DNA of 64,000 bases from Streptomyces sp. Ag109_O5-1 (GCF_003814875.1 NZ_RKQF01000001.1:434001-498000), one strand, 5' to 3'; shown: positions 1-9,019, counted from the first letter of the stretch. Notes: generated by a model from the letters alone, not told the origin. Program-made: numbers and translations.

Positions 1-964
1 GCGTGCTCAGGTCGGGTGCGGAGTCGTAGAGCGGCCGGCCCTGGGTCTCCAGCGCGTACCCGACGCTCGGCGCGTGGTCGACGATCGACCCGGCGGACCG
101 GAACGGGTACGGCCCGAACAGCTTGCTCTCCCACTCCAGCACCGACGGCAGCTTCTTCAGCACGGCCGCCGACCCGCTCGCCTCTCTCGGGTCGACCGCG
201 TTGTACACCTTGATCCCGTCCCGGGTGGTGTACTGCTCGACCTTGAACTTGCCGACGGTGGCGGTGGCGAGATAGGCGGCCATCGGCTCGCTCTGCCGCC
301 AGCGGAAGGTCGTCCGGCCCTGGGCCGTGTGCTGCCCGAGGAGGACGCCGTTGGCGACGGCCGTGCTCCCCTTGGGGACGGTGATGGTGAAGTCGTACGA
401 CGACTTGTCCTTGGGGTGGCTGTTCGCCGGGAACCAGGTCATCGCGCCCTGCGGCTCCCCGGCGACGAACGCGCCGTCGTCGGTGGCGATCCAGCCGTCG
501 GCCGAGCCGTCCGGGTCGGTGACCTGCTTGGGGGTGCCGTTGTAGCTGACGGCGACCCGGAACTCCCGGCCCTTCGCCAGCGCACGCGACGGTGTGACGA
601 CGAGTTCCTGTCCGCTGCGGCTGAAGTGGGCCGTCCGTCCGTCGACCGTCACCCGGGTGACCTTCAGGCCGTTGAGGTCGAGGTCGAAGCGGGTGAGCTT
701 CTCGGTGGCACGGGCTGTGAGGACGGCCTTGCCGTCGAGGTGGCGGGAGGAGATGTCGTAGCGCAGCGTCAGGTCGTAGTGGCTGACGTGGTATCCGCCG
801 TTGCCGCTGAGCGGGAAGTAGGGGTCGCCCGCGCCCGAGGCTCCGATCGTGCTCGCCGAGGCCGGTCCGGCGGCGGCGAGCAGGGCCGCCACGGCGACCG
901 GGACGGTGGCGAGGACCGCGTCGCGGCGGAGGACCGCGGTCCGTCTGCTGTTGGCAACCTGCAC
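1..964 (-). CDS. Secreted M1-family metallopeptidase (3' end beyond window)
   Basis: Only the N-terminal 321 or so codons are inside the window. The GTG at 964 is chosen because a GGAG box lies 5 bases upstream and the frame opens with a signal peptide: two Arg pairs, a hydrophobic Val/Ala/Leu stretch, then PASA as the likely cleavage site. The mature part begins with the beta-rich M1 N-terminal domain (HYDLTLRYDI and later MTWFPANSHP) and reaches the YALETQGRP segment typical of actinobacterial M1 aminopeptidases. The zinc motif HExxH should follow outside the window, so catalysis cannot be confirmed here. An overlapping ATG at 966 is in another frame and gives an implausible protein. Confidence 0.85.
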   Translation of the reverse strand, partial: MQVANSRRTAVLRRDAVLATVPVAVAALLAAAGPASASTIGASGAGDPYFPLSGNGGYHVSHYDLTLRYDISSRHLDGKAVLTARATEKLTRFDLDLNGLKVTRVTVDGRTAHFSRSGQELVVTPSRALAKGREFRVAVSYNGTPKQVTDPDGSADGWIATDDGAFVAGEPQGAMTWFPANSHPKDKSSYDFTITVPKGSTAVANGVLLGQHTAQGRTTFRWRQSEPMAAYLATATVGKFKVEQYTTRDGIKVYNAVDPREASGSAAVLKKLPSVLEWESKLFGPYPFRSAGSIVDHAPSVGYALETQGRPLYDSAPDLST

Positions 965-1134
965 ATTCGCTCCTTGAAGGGGTACACGATGATCAATCGC
1001 AGGCCCACAGACTAGGCGCGGCGGCGCGGCGGCATGCCCCTCATTCAGGTCAAGTCGCGCCGCGTCGGCGGCCGCTGCCGCGGGCCCGCCGCGTACGCTC
1101 GCCGCACCGTCACCGAGCCGAGAGGTGCCCGACC

Positions 1135-1482
1135 GTGAGCGTGCGCGTCCGCAGGATCTACGAATCGCCCGAGCCGGCGGACGGGGTGCGGGTCCTGGTG
1201 GACCGGCTGTGGCCGCGCGGGATGTCCAAGGAGCACGCGCACGTCGACGAGTGGCCGAAGGGGCTGACGCCGTCGAACGAGCTGCGCCGCTGGTTCCACG
1301 AGGGCGGGTCCTACGAGGAGTTCACCCGCCGTTACGAGGCGGAGCTGGACGCTCCCGAGGCCGCCGAACTCCTCGACGGCCTGCGCAAGACGGTCCGGAA
1401 GCGCAAGGTCACGCTGCTCACCGCGTCGAGGACGCCCGAGGAGAGCCACGCCAGTGTGCTGGCGCGGCTCCTCACGGAATGA
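1135..1482 (+). CDS. DUF488 family protein (YeaO-like)
   Basis: This 115-residue protein has the DUF488 signature: an N-terminal RRIYESPEPADGVRVLVDRLWPRG segment recognised by its VDRLWPRG core, a central WFHEGG motif, and a C-terminal VTLLTASRTPEESHA stretch. These are hallmark positions of YeaO-type members. Biochemical function is unknown. It starts with GTG; its length is normal for the family. It is monocistronic and converges with the FAD dehydrogenase gene, whose stop lies 10 bases away. Confidence 0.85.
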   Translation: MSVRVRRIYESPEPADGVRVLVDRLWPRGMSKEHAHVDEWPKGLTPSNELRRWFHEGGSYEEFTRRYEAELDAPEAAELLDGLRKTVRKRKVTLLTASRTPEESHASVLARLLTE

Positions 1483-1492
1483 GCCACGCCGT

Positions 1493-3169
1493 CTACTTGG
1501 CCGTCTGCTTCGCCGCGGCCCGGCCCGCCGCCCGCCCCGAGAACAGGCAGCCGCCGAGGAACGTGCCCTCCAGCGCGTTGTAGCCGTGCACACCGCCGCC
1601 GCCGAAGCCGGCCACCTCGCCGGCCGCGTACAGCCCGCCGATCGGCTTGCCGTCGGCGCCGAGGGCGCGGGAGTCCAGGTCGGTCTGGATGCCGCCGAGG
1701 GTCTTGCGGGTGAGGACGTGCAGCTTGACGCCGATCAGCGGGCCGGCCGCCGGGTCGAGGATGCGGTGCGGGGTGGCGACCCGGCCCAGGCGGTCGCCGA
1801 TGTAGCGGCGGGCGTTGTGGATGCCCTGGACCTGGGAGTCCTTGCTGTAGGAGTTGCCGATCTGGAGGTCGCGGGCGACGATCTGGCGACGCACCTCGGC
1901 CGCGTCGAGCAGCGCCTTGTCGGTGAGCCCGTTCATCTTCTCGACGAGCTGGTCCAGGGAGTTCGCGGTCACGAAGTCCGCGCCCTTGTCGAGGAAGGCC
2001 TGCACCGGGCCGGGCGCGCCCTTGCCGAGCAGCCGGTCACGGAGCACGGCCTTGCGGTCCTTGGCGGTGATGTCGGGGTTCTGCTCGGAACCGGAGAGCG
2101 CGAACTCCTTCTCGATGATCTTCCGGGTGAGGACGAACCAGGAGTGGTCGTACCCGGCGATGTCCTCGGTGGTGCGCAGGTACTTGAGGGTGCTGAGGGT
2201 GTCGTAGCCCGGCAGGCAGGGATCGGGGAGGCGGCGGCCCAGGGCGTCGAGCCAGATCGAGGACGGGCCGGGCAGGATGCGGATGCCGTGGCCGGGCCAG
2301 ATGGGGTTCCAGTTCTGGATGCCCTCGGTGTAGTGCCACATGCGGTCGCGGTTGACCAGGCGGACGCCGGCCTCGGCGCTGATGTCGAGCATACGGCCGT
2401 CCACGTAGGCGGGGACGCCGGTGACCATCTCGGCGGGGGGTGTGCCGAGACGTTCCGGCCAGTAGCGGCGGACGATGCCGTGGTTGGCGCCGATGCCACC
2501 GGTGGTGACGACGACGGCCTGGGCGGTGAGCTCGAAGTCGCCGATGCGGTCGCGGTTGGAGGCGACCCCGCGCGGTGAGTCGTCGGCGGCCAGGACCGTG
2601 CCGCGCACCCCGCGTGCCTCGCCGTCCTCGATGACGAGTTCGTCCACCTGGTGACGATGGTGGAAGGTGAGCAGTCCGTCGCGGGCGGCCTGCTTGGCAT
2701 ACCGGGCGAAGGGCTCGACCACACCGGTGCCGGTGCCCCAGGTGACATGGAAGCGGGGGACGGAGTTCCCGTGCCCGTCGGCCCGCAGGTCGCCGCGCTC
2801 GGCCCAGCCGACGGTCGGCAGCAGGCTGATGCCGTGGCTCTGCAGCCAGGGCCGCTTCTCCCCCGCCGCGAACTCGACATAGGCACGGGCCCAGCGCACC
2901 GCCCAGGAGTCCTCGTCGTCCTTGCGGTCGAACTGCGCGCTGCCCTGCCAGTCGCTCCAGGCAAGGTCGAAGGAGTCCTTGATACCGAGGCGGCGCTGCT
3001 CGGGCGAGTCGACGAGGAAGAGCCCGCCGAAGGACCAGAACGCCTGGCCGCCGAGGTTGGCGGCGTTCTCCTGGTCGACCAGGGCGACGCGCCTGCCCCT
3101 GCTGGTGAGTTCGTGCGCCGCGACCAGGCCGGCGAGGCCGGCTCCGACGACGATGACGTCCGCGTCCAT
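1493..3169 (-). CDS. FAD-binding dehydrogenase (fumarate reductase / ketosteroid dehydrogenase type)
   Basis: The 558-residue protein opens with the FAD Rossmann motif VVGAGLAGLVAAHEL (residues about 7-21) and ends with a GGLYAAGEVAGFGGGG segment closing the flavin site, followed by NALEGTFLGGC. This is the FAD_binding_2 layout of the actinobacterial flavoproteins related to 3-ketosteroid dehydrogenases and fumarate reductases. Substrate is unknown. The family oxidises or reduces C-C bonds next to carbonyls in the cytoplasm. The TetR gene 13 bases upstream on the same strand, with its own operator, probably controls it; the pair looks like a two-gene operon. Confidence 0.85.
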   Translation of the reverse strand: MDADVIVVGAGLAGLVAAHELTSRGRRVALVDQENAANLGGQAFWSFGGLFLVDSPEQRRLGIKDSFDLAWSDWQGSAQFDRKDDEDSWAVRWARAYVEFAAGEKRPWLQSHGISLLPTVGWAERGDLRADGHGNSVPRFHVTWGTGTGVVEPFARYAKQAARDGLLTFHHRHQVDELVIEDGEARGVRGTVLAADDSPRGVASNRDRIGDFELTAQAVVVTTGGIGANHGIVRRYWPERLGTPPAEMVTGVPAYVDGRMLDISAEAGVRLVNRDRMWHYTEGIQNWNPIWPGHGIRILPGPSSIWLDALGRRLPDPCLPGYDTLSTLKYLRTTEDIAGYDHSWFVLTRKIIEKEFALSGSEQNPDITAKDRKAVLRDRLLGKGAPGPVQAFLDKGADFVTANSLDQLVEKMNGLTDKALLDAAEVRRQIVARDLQIGNSYSKDSQVQGIHNARRYIGDRLGRVATPHRILDPAAGPLIGVKLHVLTRKTLGGIQTDLDSRALGADGKPIGGLYAAGEVAGFGGGGVHGYNALEGTFLGGCLFSGRAAGRAAAKQTAK

Positions 3170-3182
3170 GGCGACGCCTTTC

Positions 3183-3809
3183 TTATCCGAATCGGGTGCT
3201 GCCGTCGGTCAGCAGCGCGGTGAGCAGTTGTTTGAGCCAGGCGCGGGCCCGGTCCACGTCCTTGTCGAGCAGCAGTTGGACGGTGACCCCGTCGTACGCG
3301 GCGACCACCGCGTGGGCGGCGCCGTCGACGTCCCCGAGCACCGCGGGGATCGGGGTGTGGCCGCGGGCCCGGGCGAGCCGGTCGGCGATGGCCTGCCGCA
3401 GCCGGGCGCGGTGGTCGAGGAGGGCCTCGGCGACGGCCGGGTCCCGGGCGGCGTGCACCAGGAAGTCGCTCTTCACCAGCAGCCAGTCCACGTCCAGGAG
3501 CAGTACGTCGGTCACCCGGTCCACGGAAGCCGGCACGTCCAGGTCGGGTGCGTCGCCGGCGAGCGCGTCGGCGACCTGCCGGGCGATCAGGTCGGCGCGG
3601 TCCCGGTAGAGGGCGAAGAACAGCTCGTCGAGGGTGGCGAAGTTGGAGTAGAAGGCGCCCCGGCTGAACCCGGCGGCCTCGCAGACCTCCTCGATGGAGA
3701 CCCGCCCGAAGCCCTTGGCGGCGAACACGGTGAACGCGGCGTCCAGCAGCCGGGCCCGGGTCTGCACCCGGCGCCGGGTCACGCGCTGGGGCCCACCGTC
3801 CACCGCCAT
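3183..3809 (-). CDS. TetR family transcriptional regulator
   Basis: The 208-residue protein has a TetR N-terminal helix-turn-helix: FTVFAAKGFGRVSIEEVCEAAGFSRGAFYSNF-type core around residues 27-58, with the diagnostic GAFYSNF. The C-terminal ligand-binding half is variable and gives no ligand clue. The ATG at 3809 is chosen because it precedes the HTH by the usual distance; the longer in-frame upstream extension runs antisense to the AlkB-like gene and across the operator. It lies directly upstream of the FAD dehydrogenase and is probably its autoregulated repressor. Confidence 0.9.
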   Translation of the reverse strand: MAVDGGPQRVTRRRVQTRARLLDAAFTVFAAKGFGRVSIEEVCEAAGFSRGAFYSNFATLDELFFALYRDRADLIARQVADALAGDAPDLDVPASVDRVTDVLLLDVDWLLVKSDFLVHAARDPAVAEALLDHRARLRQAIADRLARARGHTPIPAVLGDVDGAAHAVVAAYDGVTVQLLLDKDVDRARAWLKQLLTALLTDGSTRFG

Positions 3810-3822
3810 GTCCTGACCTCCA

Positions 3823-3861
3823 TTCGATACAGAAATGTATCGGATACATGAACGTATCGAA
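3823..3861. promoter_or_regulatory. Tandem palindromic TetR operator
   Basis: Two copies of GATAC-N6-GTATC lie side by side at 3826-3841 and 3843-3858. They nest in a 39-bp palindrome with outer arms TTCGATAC (3823-3830) and GTATCGAA (3854-3861) centred on 3842. The site ends 13 bp upstream of the TetR start codon. That is the usual position for an autoregulatory TetR operator. Binding is inferred. Confidence 0.75.
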
Positions 3862-3932
3862 AGTCCCGCGACGCCTTCCGATGGCCGGCGATCAAAGGGA
3901 ACATATTTTCGATTAGGGGGTACGCTGGCTTC

Positions 3933-4559
3933 ATGGCCACGCACCTCCAGGGCTCCCTGTTCGACCAGACCGACGCGCTGCGGCTCGGCCCCCTCGACGG
4001 CATCGGCCGTACCGAGCTGGGCTCCGGCGCCTGGATCGACGTGCTGCCCGGCTGGCTGAGCGGCGCCGACGCGCTGTTCGAACAGCTGGCGGCGGACGTC
4101 CCCTGGCACGCCGAGCGCCGGCAGATGTACGACAACGTCGTGGACGTACCGCGGCTGCTCGCCTTCTACGGCGCGGCCGACCCGCTCCCGCACCCCGTCC
4201 TCACCGAGGCCCGGACCGCGCTCACCCGGCACTACGCCGACGAGCTGGGCGAGCCGTTCACCACGGCCGGGCTCTGCTACTACCGCGACGGCCGCGACAG
4301 CGTCGCCTGGCACGGCGACCGGATCGGCCGGGGCGCCCGAGAGGACACCATGGTCGCGATCCTCTCCGTGGGCGCACCCCGCGATCTGCTGCTGCGCCCG
4401 CTGCGCGGCGGCCCCTCGGTCCGGCGCCCGCTGGGACACGGGGATCTGATCGTGATGGGCGGCTCCTGCCAGCGGACCTGGGAGCACTGCGTGCCGAAGA
4501 CGGCGCGTGCGGCCGGCCCGCGGATCAGTGTCCAGTTCCGGCCGCAGGGGGTGCGGTGA
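3933..4559 (+). CDS. AlkB-like 2-oxoglutarate/Fe(II) oxygenase
   Basis: The 208-residue protein carries the iron-binding triad of the AlkB superfamily: His127 and Asp129 in WHGDR, and His185 in TWEHCV. The 2-oxoglutarate-binding Arg is in the RISVQFR motif near residues 197-203. AlkB-type enzymes remove alkyl groups from nucleic acid bases by oxidation, so a DNA or RNA repair role is likely. The protein is somewhat shorter than E. coli AlkB, like the ALKBH2/3-type bacterial members. It is transcribed divergently from the TetR gene and ends in a strong hairpin. Confidence 0.85.
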   Translation: MATHLQGSLFDQTDALRLGPLDGIGRTELGSGAWIDVLPGWLSGADALFEQLAADVPWHAERRQMYDNVVDVPRLLAFYGAADPLPHPVLTEARTALTRHYADELGEPFTTAGLCYYRDGRDSVAWHGDRIGRGAREDTMVAILSVGAPRDLLLRPLRGGPSVRRPLGHGDLIVMGGSCQRTWEHCVPKTARAAGPRISVQFRPQGVR

Positions 4560-4585
4560 CCCCGGTGCCCGGCAACGGGGTCACC
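4555..4585 (+). terminator. Perfect 10-bp stem hairpin after the AlkB-like gene
   Basis: GGTGACCCCG (4555-4564) and CGGGGTCACC (4576-4585) form a perfect stem with an 11-base loop. The 5' arm contains the stop codon of the AlkB-like gene. No U-tract follows, as is common for Streptomyces terminators. Confidence 0.65.
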
Positions 4586-4646
4586 GCTCCGTGTGGTTGG
4601 CTGTCCTCCGTTTCGATCTGCACCAACGGGCGAGCCGGAGAGATCA

Positions 4647-5399
4647 ATGCGGGCCGAGGTACACGAAGTCGGCAAGGGCACCTATCTGGTGCACGGACAC
4701 CACACCAACTGGGTGATCCTGAAGGACGGTGACGCCGTCACCCTGGTGGACACCGGCTACCCCGGGGACCGGGAGGGGCTGCTCGGCTCCTTGGCGGAGG
4801 TGGGCAGTTCACCGGAGGCGGTCACGGCCGTCCTGATCACGCACGCGCACAACGACCACCTCGGCTCGGCCGAGTACCTGCGCGACGCGCACGGCACCCC
4901 GGTCTATCTGCACGAGGCCGAAGTGCCGCACGCGCGGCGGGACTTCCTCCAGCAGGTGGCGGTCGGCGACGTGCTGAAGAACGCCTGGCGGCCGGGTGTG
5001 GTGCCCTGGCTGGTGCACGTGATAAGGGTCGGCGGCACCGAGCAGCACCCGGTCACCGCGCCCCAGGCGTTCCCGGTCGCCGAGGGCAGCCCCCTCGACC
5101 TGCCGGGCCGGCCGGTCCCGGTGCACACCCCCGGCCACACCGACGGGCACACCGTCTACCACCTGCCCGACGCCGGCGTCGTGATCTCCGGCGACGCCCT
5201 GGTCAGCGGCCACCGCACCTCGCGCATCCAGGGCCCGCAGCTGCTGCCCGACATGTTCCACCACGAGCGCGCCCGCGCCGTGGCCTCGCTCGACCTCATC
5301 GCGGCCCTCGACGCCGACGCGCTGCTGCCCGGCCACGGGCCGCTGCACCGGGGGTCCGTGAAGGCGGCCGCCCAGCAGGCCCGCGAACGCGCCGTCTAA
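4647..5399 (+). CDS. MBL-fold metallo-hydrolase
   Basis: The 250-residue protein has the metallo-beta-lactamase fold signature THAHNDHLG (His66, His68, Asp70, His71), then TPGHTDGH (third metal-binding region), a GDAL Asp motif and a C-terminal LPGHGP. All expected metal ligands are present, so it should be an active di-metal hydrolase; the substrate cannot be told. The ATG at 4647 is chosen over the in-frame 4593 start because it has a GGAG box about 7 bases upstream. It ends 10 bases before the DUF4032 gene, so the two are probably cotranscribed. Confidence 0.85.
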   Translation: MRAEVHEVGKGTYLVHGHHTNWVILKDGDAVTLVDTGYPGDREGLLGSLAEVGSSPEAVTAVLITHAHNDHLGSAEYLRDAHGTPVYLHEAEVPHARRDFLQQVAVGDVLKNAWRPGVVPWLVHVIRVGGTEQHPVTAPQAFPVAEGSPLDLPGRPVPVHTPGHTDGHTVYHLPDAGVVISGDALVSGHRTSRIQGPQLLPDMFHHERARAVASLDLIAALDADALLPGHGPLHRGSVKAAAQQARERAV

Positions 5400-5409
5400 G
5401 GTTCGGGCC

Positions 5410-6645
5410 ATGGCATTGCAGATCAGCGCCACCAACCCGGAGCACCCCGCGCTCCTGCTCGAACTCCCCTGGGACGTCCCGCTGGAGGAGTGGCCCGAGG
5501 ACTACCTCGTGCCGCTCCCCCGCGGTATCTCCCGGCACGTGGTCCGCTACGCCCGCGCGGGCGACGAGGTCATCGCGGTGAAGGAGCTGGCGGAGCGCCC
5601 GGCGCTGCGCGAGTACGAGCTGCTGCGCGACCTGGACCGGCTCACGATCCCCGCGGTCGACCCGCTCGCGGTGATCACGGGCCGGACCGACGCGGAGGGC
5701 GCCCCGCTGGAGTCGGTGCTGGTCACCCGGCACCTGGGCGGCTCGATGCCGTACCGCTCGATGTTCGAGACGACCATGCGCCCGGCCACCATGCACCGCC
5801 TGATGGACGCCCTCGCCGTGCTGCTCGTACGACTGCACCTGGCCGGGTTCGCGTGGGGCGACTGCTCCCTGTCCAACACGCTGTTCCGGAGGGACGCGGG
5901 CGCCTACGCGGCGTATCTGGTGGACGCCGAGACCGGCGACCTGCATGCGCAGCTGAGCAACGGGCAGCGGGAGTACGACCTCGATCTGGCCCGGGTGAAC
6001 ATCAGCGGGGAGCTGCTCGACCTGGAGGCGTCGGGGGCGCTGCACCCGTCGCTGGACCCGATCGAGTTCGGGTTCGAGATCTGCACCCGGTACGGCGAGC
6101 TGTGGCAGGAGCTGACCCGCACCTCGGTGTATCCGGCGGGCAAGTACCACTACATCGAGCGCCGGATCCGGCGGCTCAACGACCTCGGCTTCGACGTGGC
6201 CGAGATGCAGATCGAACACTCCTCCAACGGCGACACCGTCACCTTCGTGCCGAAGGTCGTCGACGCCGGCCACCACCAGCGCCAGCTGCTGCGGCTGACC
6301 GGCCTGGACGCCGAGGAGAACCAGGCGCGGCGGCTGCTGAACGACCTGGAGAGCTGGATGGCCACCCAGGACGACTACGCCCCGGGCGACCCCCTCGCCG
6401 CCCGCCCCGAGGTGCTGGCCCACCGGTGGGTGCGGGACGTCTTCCGCCCCACCGTGCGGGCCGTACCGCTGGAGCTGCGCGGATCCATGGACCCGGCCGA
6501 GATCTACCACGAGCTGCTCGAACACCGCTGGTACCTGTCCGAGCGGGCGCAGCACGACATAGGCCTGGACAAGGCGGTCGAGGACTACATCGAGAACGTG
6601 CTGCCGAAGGCACGGGAGACCCTGGAGCCGGTCACTCCGGAATGA
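5410..6645 (+). CDS. DUF4032 protein with kinase-like N-terminal domain
   Basis: The 411-residue protein matches the actinobacterial DUF4032 family. The N-terminal half resembles a small-molecule or lipopolysaccharide kinase fold: an invariant-type Lys in EVIAVKELAE, a catalytic-like GFAWGDCSLSNTL with D and N in the expected loop, and YLVDAETGD as a DFG-like segment. The C-terminal half is the DUF4032 domain with YHYIERRIRRLNDLGFDV and the EHRWYLSE tail. Substrate and role are unknown. It is likely cotranscribed with the upstream MBL-fold gene. Confidence 0.8.
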   Translation: MALQISATNPEHPALLLELPWDVPLEEWPEDYLVPLPRGISRHVVRYARAGDEVIAVKELAERPALREYELLRDLDRLTIPAVDPLAVITGRTDAEGAPLESVLVTRHLGGSMPYRSMFETTMRPATMHRLMDALAVLLVRLHLAGFAWGDCSLSNTLFRRDAGAYAAYLVDAETGDLHAQLSNGQREYDLDLARVNISGELLDLEASGALHPSLDPIEFGFEICTRYGELWQELTRTSVYPAGKYHYIERRIRRLNDLGFDVAEMQIEHSSNGDTVTFVPKVVDAGHHQRQLLRLTGLDAEENQARRLLNDLESWMATQDDYAPGDPLAARPEVLAHRWVRDVFRPTVRAVPLELRGSMDPAEIYHELLEHRWYLSERAQHDIGLDKAVEDYIENVLPKARETLEPVTPE

Positions 6646-6681
6646 GCCCGGGGTGAGCCCGGGAGTGGGTCCTGAAGCGGG

Positions 6682-7551
6682 TCAGTCGTGCGGCACCACG
6701 GCCACCGGGCAGTCGGCGTGGTGCAGCACCCCGTGCGCGACCGAACCTGTGCGCGCGCCGACGGCCGTACGGTGGGCGCGCCGGCCGACCACCATCAGCT
6801 GGGCCCGCCCGGCCTCCGCCAGCAGCACCTGTCCGGCGCTGCCCATCTCCACGTGCTCGGCGACCGGCACGTCCGGGAACCGCTCCCGCAGCGGCCGTAC
6901 CGCCTCGGCCAGCGCCTTCTTCTCGTAGGGTTCCAGACCGCCGGCCTCGTCCAGCAGCTTCATCGACCCCGGGCTGTAGGCGAAGACCGGCGGCAGGGTC
7001 CAGGCCCGGACGACCCGGACCGTGGCCCGGCGGGCCGCCGCCGTCCGGAACGCGAACTCCAGCACCGCCGCGCTGTCCTCGGGCCCGCCCTGCTGGCCCA
7101 CGACCACCTCCCGGCCGGCGGCCTCCGCCGTGGGCCGGTCCCCGGCGCGCACCAGCACGACCGGGCGGGCGGCCTCGGCGATCACCTGCTGGCCGACGGA
7201 GCCCAGCAGGAACCCGACGACCCGCCCGTGCCCGCGCGAGCCCAGCGCCAGCAGCTCGGATCCGGCCGCCGCGTCGACGAGCACCTCGACCGGGCCGCCC
7301 TCCACGACGTCGACACCCACCGAGAGGTCCGGATGCCGCCCGGTGACGGCCCGGACCGACTCGGCCACGCCCTCGGACACCCACCCGCGCTGGGCCTCCC
7401 GGTCACCGCCGAGCGCCTCGTGCTCCTCGTACCGCCAGGCATGCACCACTCTCAGCGGCAGCCCCCGGCGCACCGCCTCCCGGGCCGCCCAGTCCAGAGC
7501 GGCGAGGCCCTCCTCCGTACCGTCGACCCCTGCCGTGATCGGGCGTGTCAT
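6682..7551 (-). CDS. Tandem-domain universal stress protein
   Basis: The 289-residue protein contains two UspA domains, residues about 1-140 and 150-289. Domain 1 has the ATP-binding loop SRGHGRVVGFLLGSVGQ; domain 2 has the equivalent GRRAHRTAVGARTGSV, ending with CPVAVVP. Such double USPs in actinobacteria are often induced under hypoxia or stationary phase. The ATG at 7551 begins exactly at the start of the first UspA strand (MTRPITAGVDG). A GGGAC-N4-GTCCC box lies 147 bp upstream. Confidence 0.9.
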   Translation of the reverse strand: MTRPITAGVDGTEEGLAALDWAAREAVRRGLPLRVVHAWRYEEHEALGGDREAQRGWVSEGVAESVRAVTGRHPDLSVGVDVVEGGPVEVLVDAAAGSELLALGSRGHGRVVGFLLGSVGQQVIAEAARPVVLVRAGDRPTAEAAGREVVVGQQGGPEDSAAVLEFAFRTAAARRATVRVVRAWTLPPVFAYSPGSMKLLDEAGGLEPYEKKALAEAVRPLRERFPDVPVAEHVEMGSAGQVLLAEAGRAQLMVVGRRAHRTAVGARTGSVAHGVLHHADCPVAVVPHD

Positions 7552-7697
7552 GCACCGGCCTCCTCGTCGGTTCCGCGTGTGCGTGATCAGTCTTCCGCAC
7601 TGCGGGGTACGAGGTGGGCACGGGCGTACAAGAGCGAAGGCGGGCGATCGAACATACGATGGGCGGGAACCGGCGCGGTGGGCGCGCTCCTCCAGGA

Positions 7698-7711
7698 GGG
7701 ACCGCCGTCCC
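7698..7711. promoter_or_regulatory. DosR/OsdR-like palindrome GGGAC-N4-GTCCC
   Basis: The sequence GGGACCGCCGTCCC has perfect 5-bp arms and a 4-bp spacer, the same core geometry as the mycobacterial DosR box. It sits 31 bp before the start of the truncated gene at 7742 and 147 bp upstream of the USP gene, either of which it could control. The outer positions do not match the full DosR consensus, so this is a candidate only. Confidence 0.4.
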
Positions 7712-7741
7712 GTGGAACCAACGGCTCGGGGTGGGAGACGT

Positions 7742-7801
7742 ATGGCACAGGCTGCCGACGCAGCACGGACCGTCATCATGACCGTGGACACTGACCCTTG
7801 A
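7742..7801 (+). pseudogene. 5' stub of a response-regulator / FAD reductase gene
   Basis: An ATG with a good GGGAG box opens 19 codons, MAQAADAARTVIMTVDTDP, then stop. From memory, the first 16 or so residues match the start of Streptomyces proteins that join a response-regulator receiver domain to a thioredoxin-reductase-like FAD domain; those continue with DDDPGVSRAVARDL. Here the match stops at about 7787 where transposon-like sequence starts, so the gene was probably cut by the adjacent insertion. The remainder is not found in the window. Confidence 0.45.
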
Positions 7802-7839
7802 CATAAGGCTGCTCTTGCCGGAAAGCTCGTCCGTGCAGG

Positions 7840-8933
7840 TCACGAGGCATGTTCGTACTCGTGGAGGATTCCGCCGAGGCGGTCGCGTCGTCGTATGTCG
7901 AGGTGGGCGACGGCGTCCGGGTCGGTGATCGGTGTGGGGAGCGGTTGCAGCGGGCGGGTGTCGGTGATGCCCTGATGCGGCCTGTGGGAGTTGTAGAAGT
8001 CCTCGAACTCGCGCAGGGTGTGGAGGAGGCGCTGGTTCCAGATCAGCGTTCGGTCCAGGAACTCCCGTCTGCAGACCTGTACCAAGCGTTCCATGATCGA
8101 GTTCATGTGCGGCATACGGATGCCGCTGGGTACGACCTCGATCCCTGCGTCTTCCAGGACGCTGTCAAACAACTCGGGGAACGTGCCGTCCCGGTCCCGG
8201 ATCAGGAACCGTGCCCGGCAGCCCGACTCCTCAAGGTCCATGACGAGATTCCTCGCGGCCTGTACCACCCAGGAGGCGGTCGGGTGCGCCGTCGCGGCGC
8301 CCAGGACCCGGATCCGGCGGGTCGCGTGCTCGATCACCGCGAACACGTACAGCCGCGCCCCGGTCAGGGTGACCGTCTCGAAGAAGTCGCACGCCACACG
8401 GGCGCCGGCCTGGGAACGCAGGAAACTCCCCACCTGCTGGAACTCCGTTCGGACGCGGGGTCGATCCCGGCCCCATTCAGGATCTGCCATACCGTGGAAG
8501 CAGCCACCCGCACGCCCAGGACGAGCAGTTCGCCATGCACTCTCCGGTAGCCCCAACCGGGATTCTCCCGGGCCAGACGCAGCACCAGGACACGGACGGA
8601 GCGCACAGTGCGGGGCTGGCCCGGGCGGCCCCGCCGGGAACGGGCCGTGTGTCGGCGCGCGAGCAGGTCGCGGTGCCACCGCAGCACCGTATCGGGCACC
8701 AGCAGCCGCACCTGGCGCAGCACGCCACGCGGGAGACGGTGCAGCAGCACGGCCAGGAACGCCCGGTCGCCCGGAGCGAACCGTGCTCTCTCCTTGCCGA
8801 GTTGGCGTTCCAGCACCATGAGCTGATGGCGCAGGGCAAGGGGCTCGATGTCCTTGCCGTGGTCGCTCATAGGCAGCAGGCGCAGCATCGCGAACGCGTT
8901 CGTCACAGCGAGATACGTCAGTCGCAGCAGCAC
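7840..8933 (-). pseudogene. Frameshifted integrase-core (rve) transposase
   Basis: The N-terminal half (start near 8933) has the helix-turn-helix part, with DTVLRWHRDLLARRH and NPGWGYRRVHGEL. The C-terminal half is the DDE catalytic core: ACDFFETVTL, IRDRDGTF and the SIMERLVQVCRREFLDR-type glutamate region, ending HRPHQGI. The two halves are in different frames. The shift falls at the run of C at 8428-8431 and fits loss of one base. Known relatives of this IS3/IS481-like family in Streptomyces are single ORFs, so the gene is judged inactive. Programmed frameshifting is possible but less likely. Confidence 0.8.
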
Positions 8934-9019
8934 GGTCGGTCATGTTCCCGCAGTACCCGGCTCGCCGCCACACCGCCTCCCACCAGGATGGATGAGGTTT
9001 TCGGCAGCGGCAGGGTGGT

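Noticed and set aside
3183..4487. 434-residue TetR with long N-terminal extension
   Set aside because: The extension is antisense to the AlkB-like gene and crosses the operator. The ATG at 3809 with a normal TetR N-terminus is preferred.
6682..7791. 369-residue version of the universal stress protein
   Set aside because: The first 80 residues show no USP similarity and overlap the DosR-like box. The ATG at 7551 starts the domain exactly.
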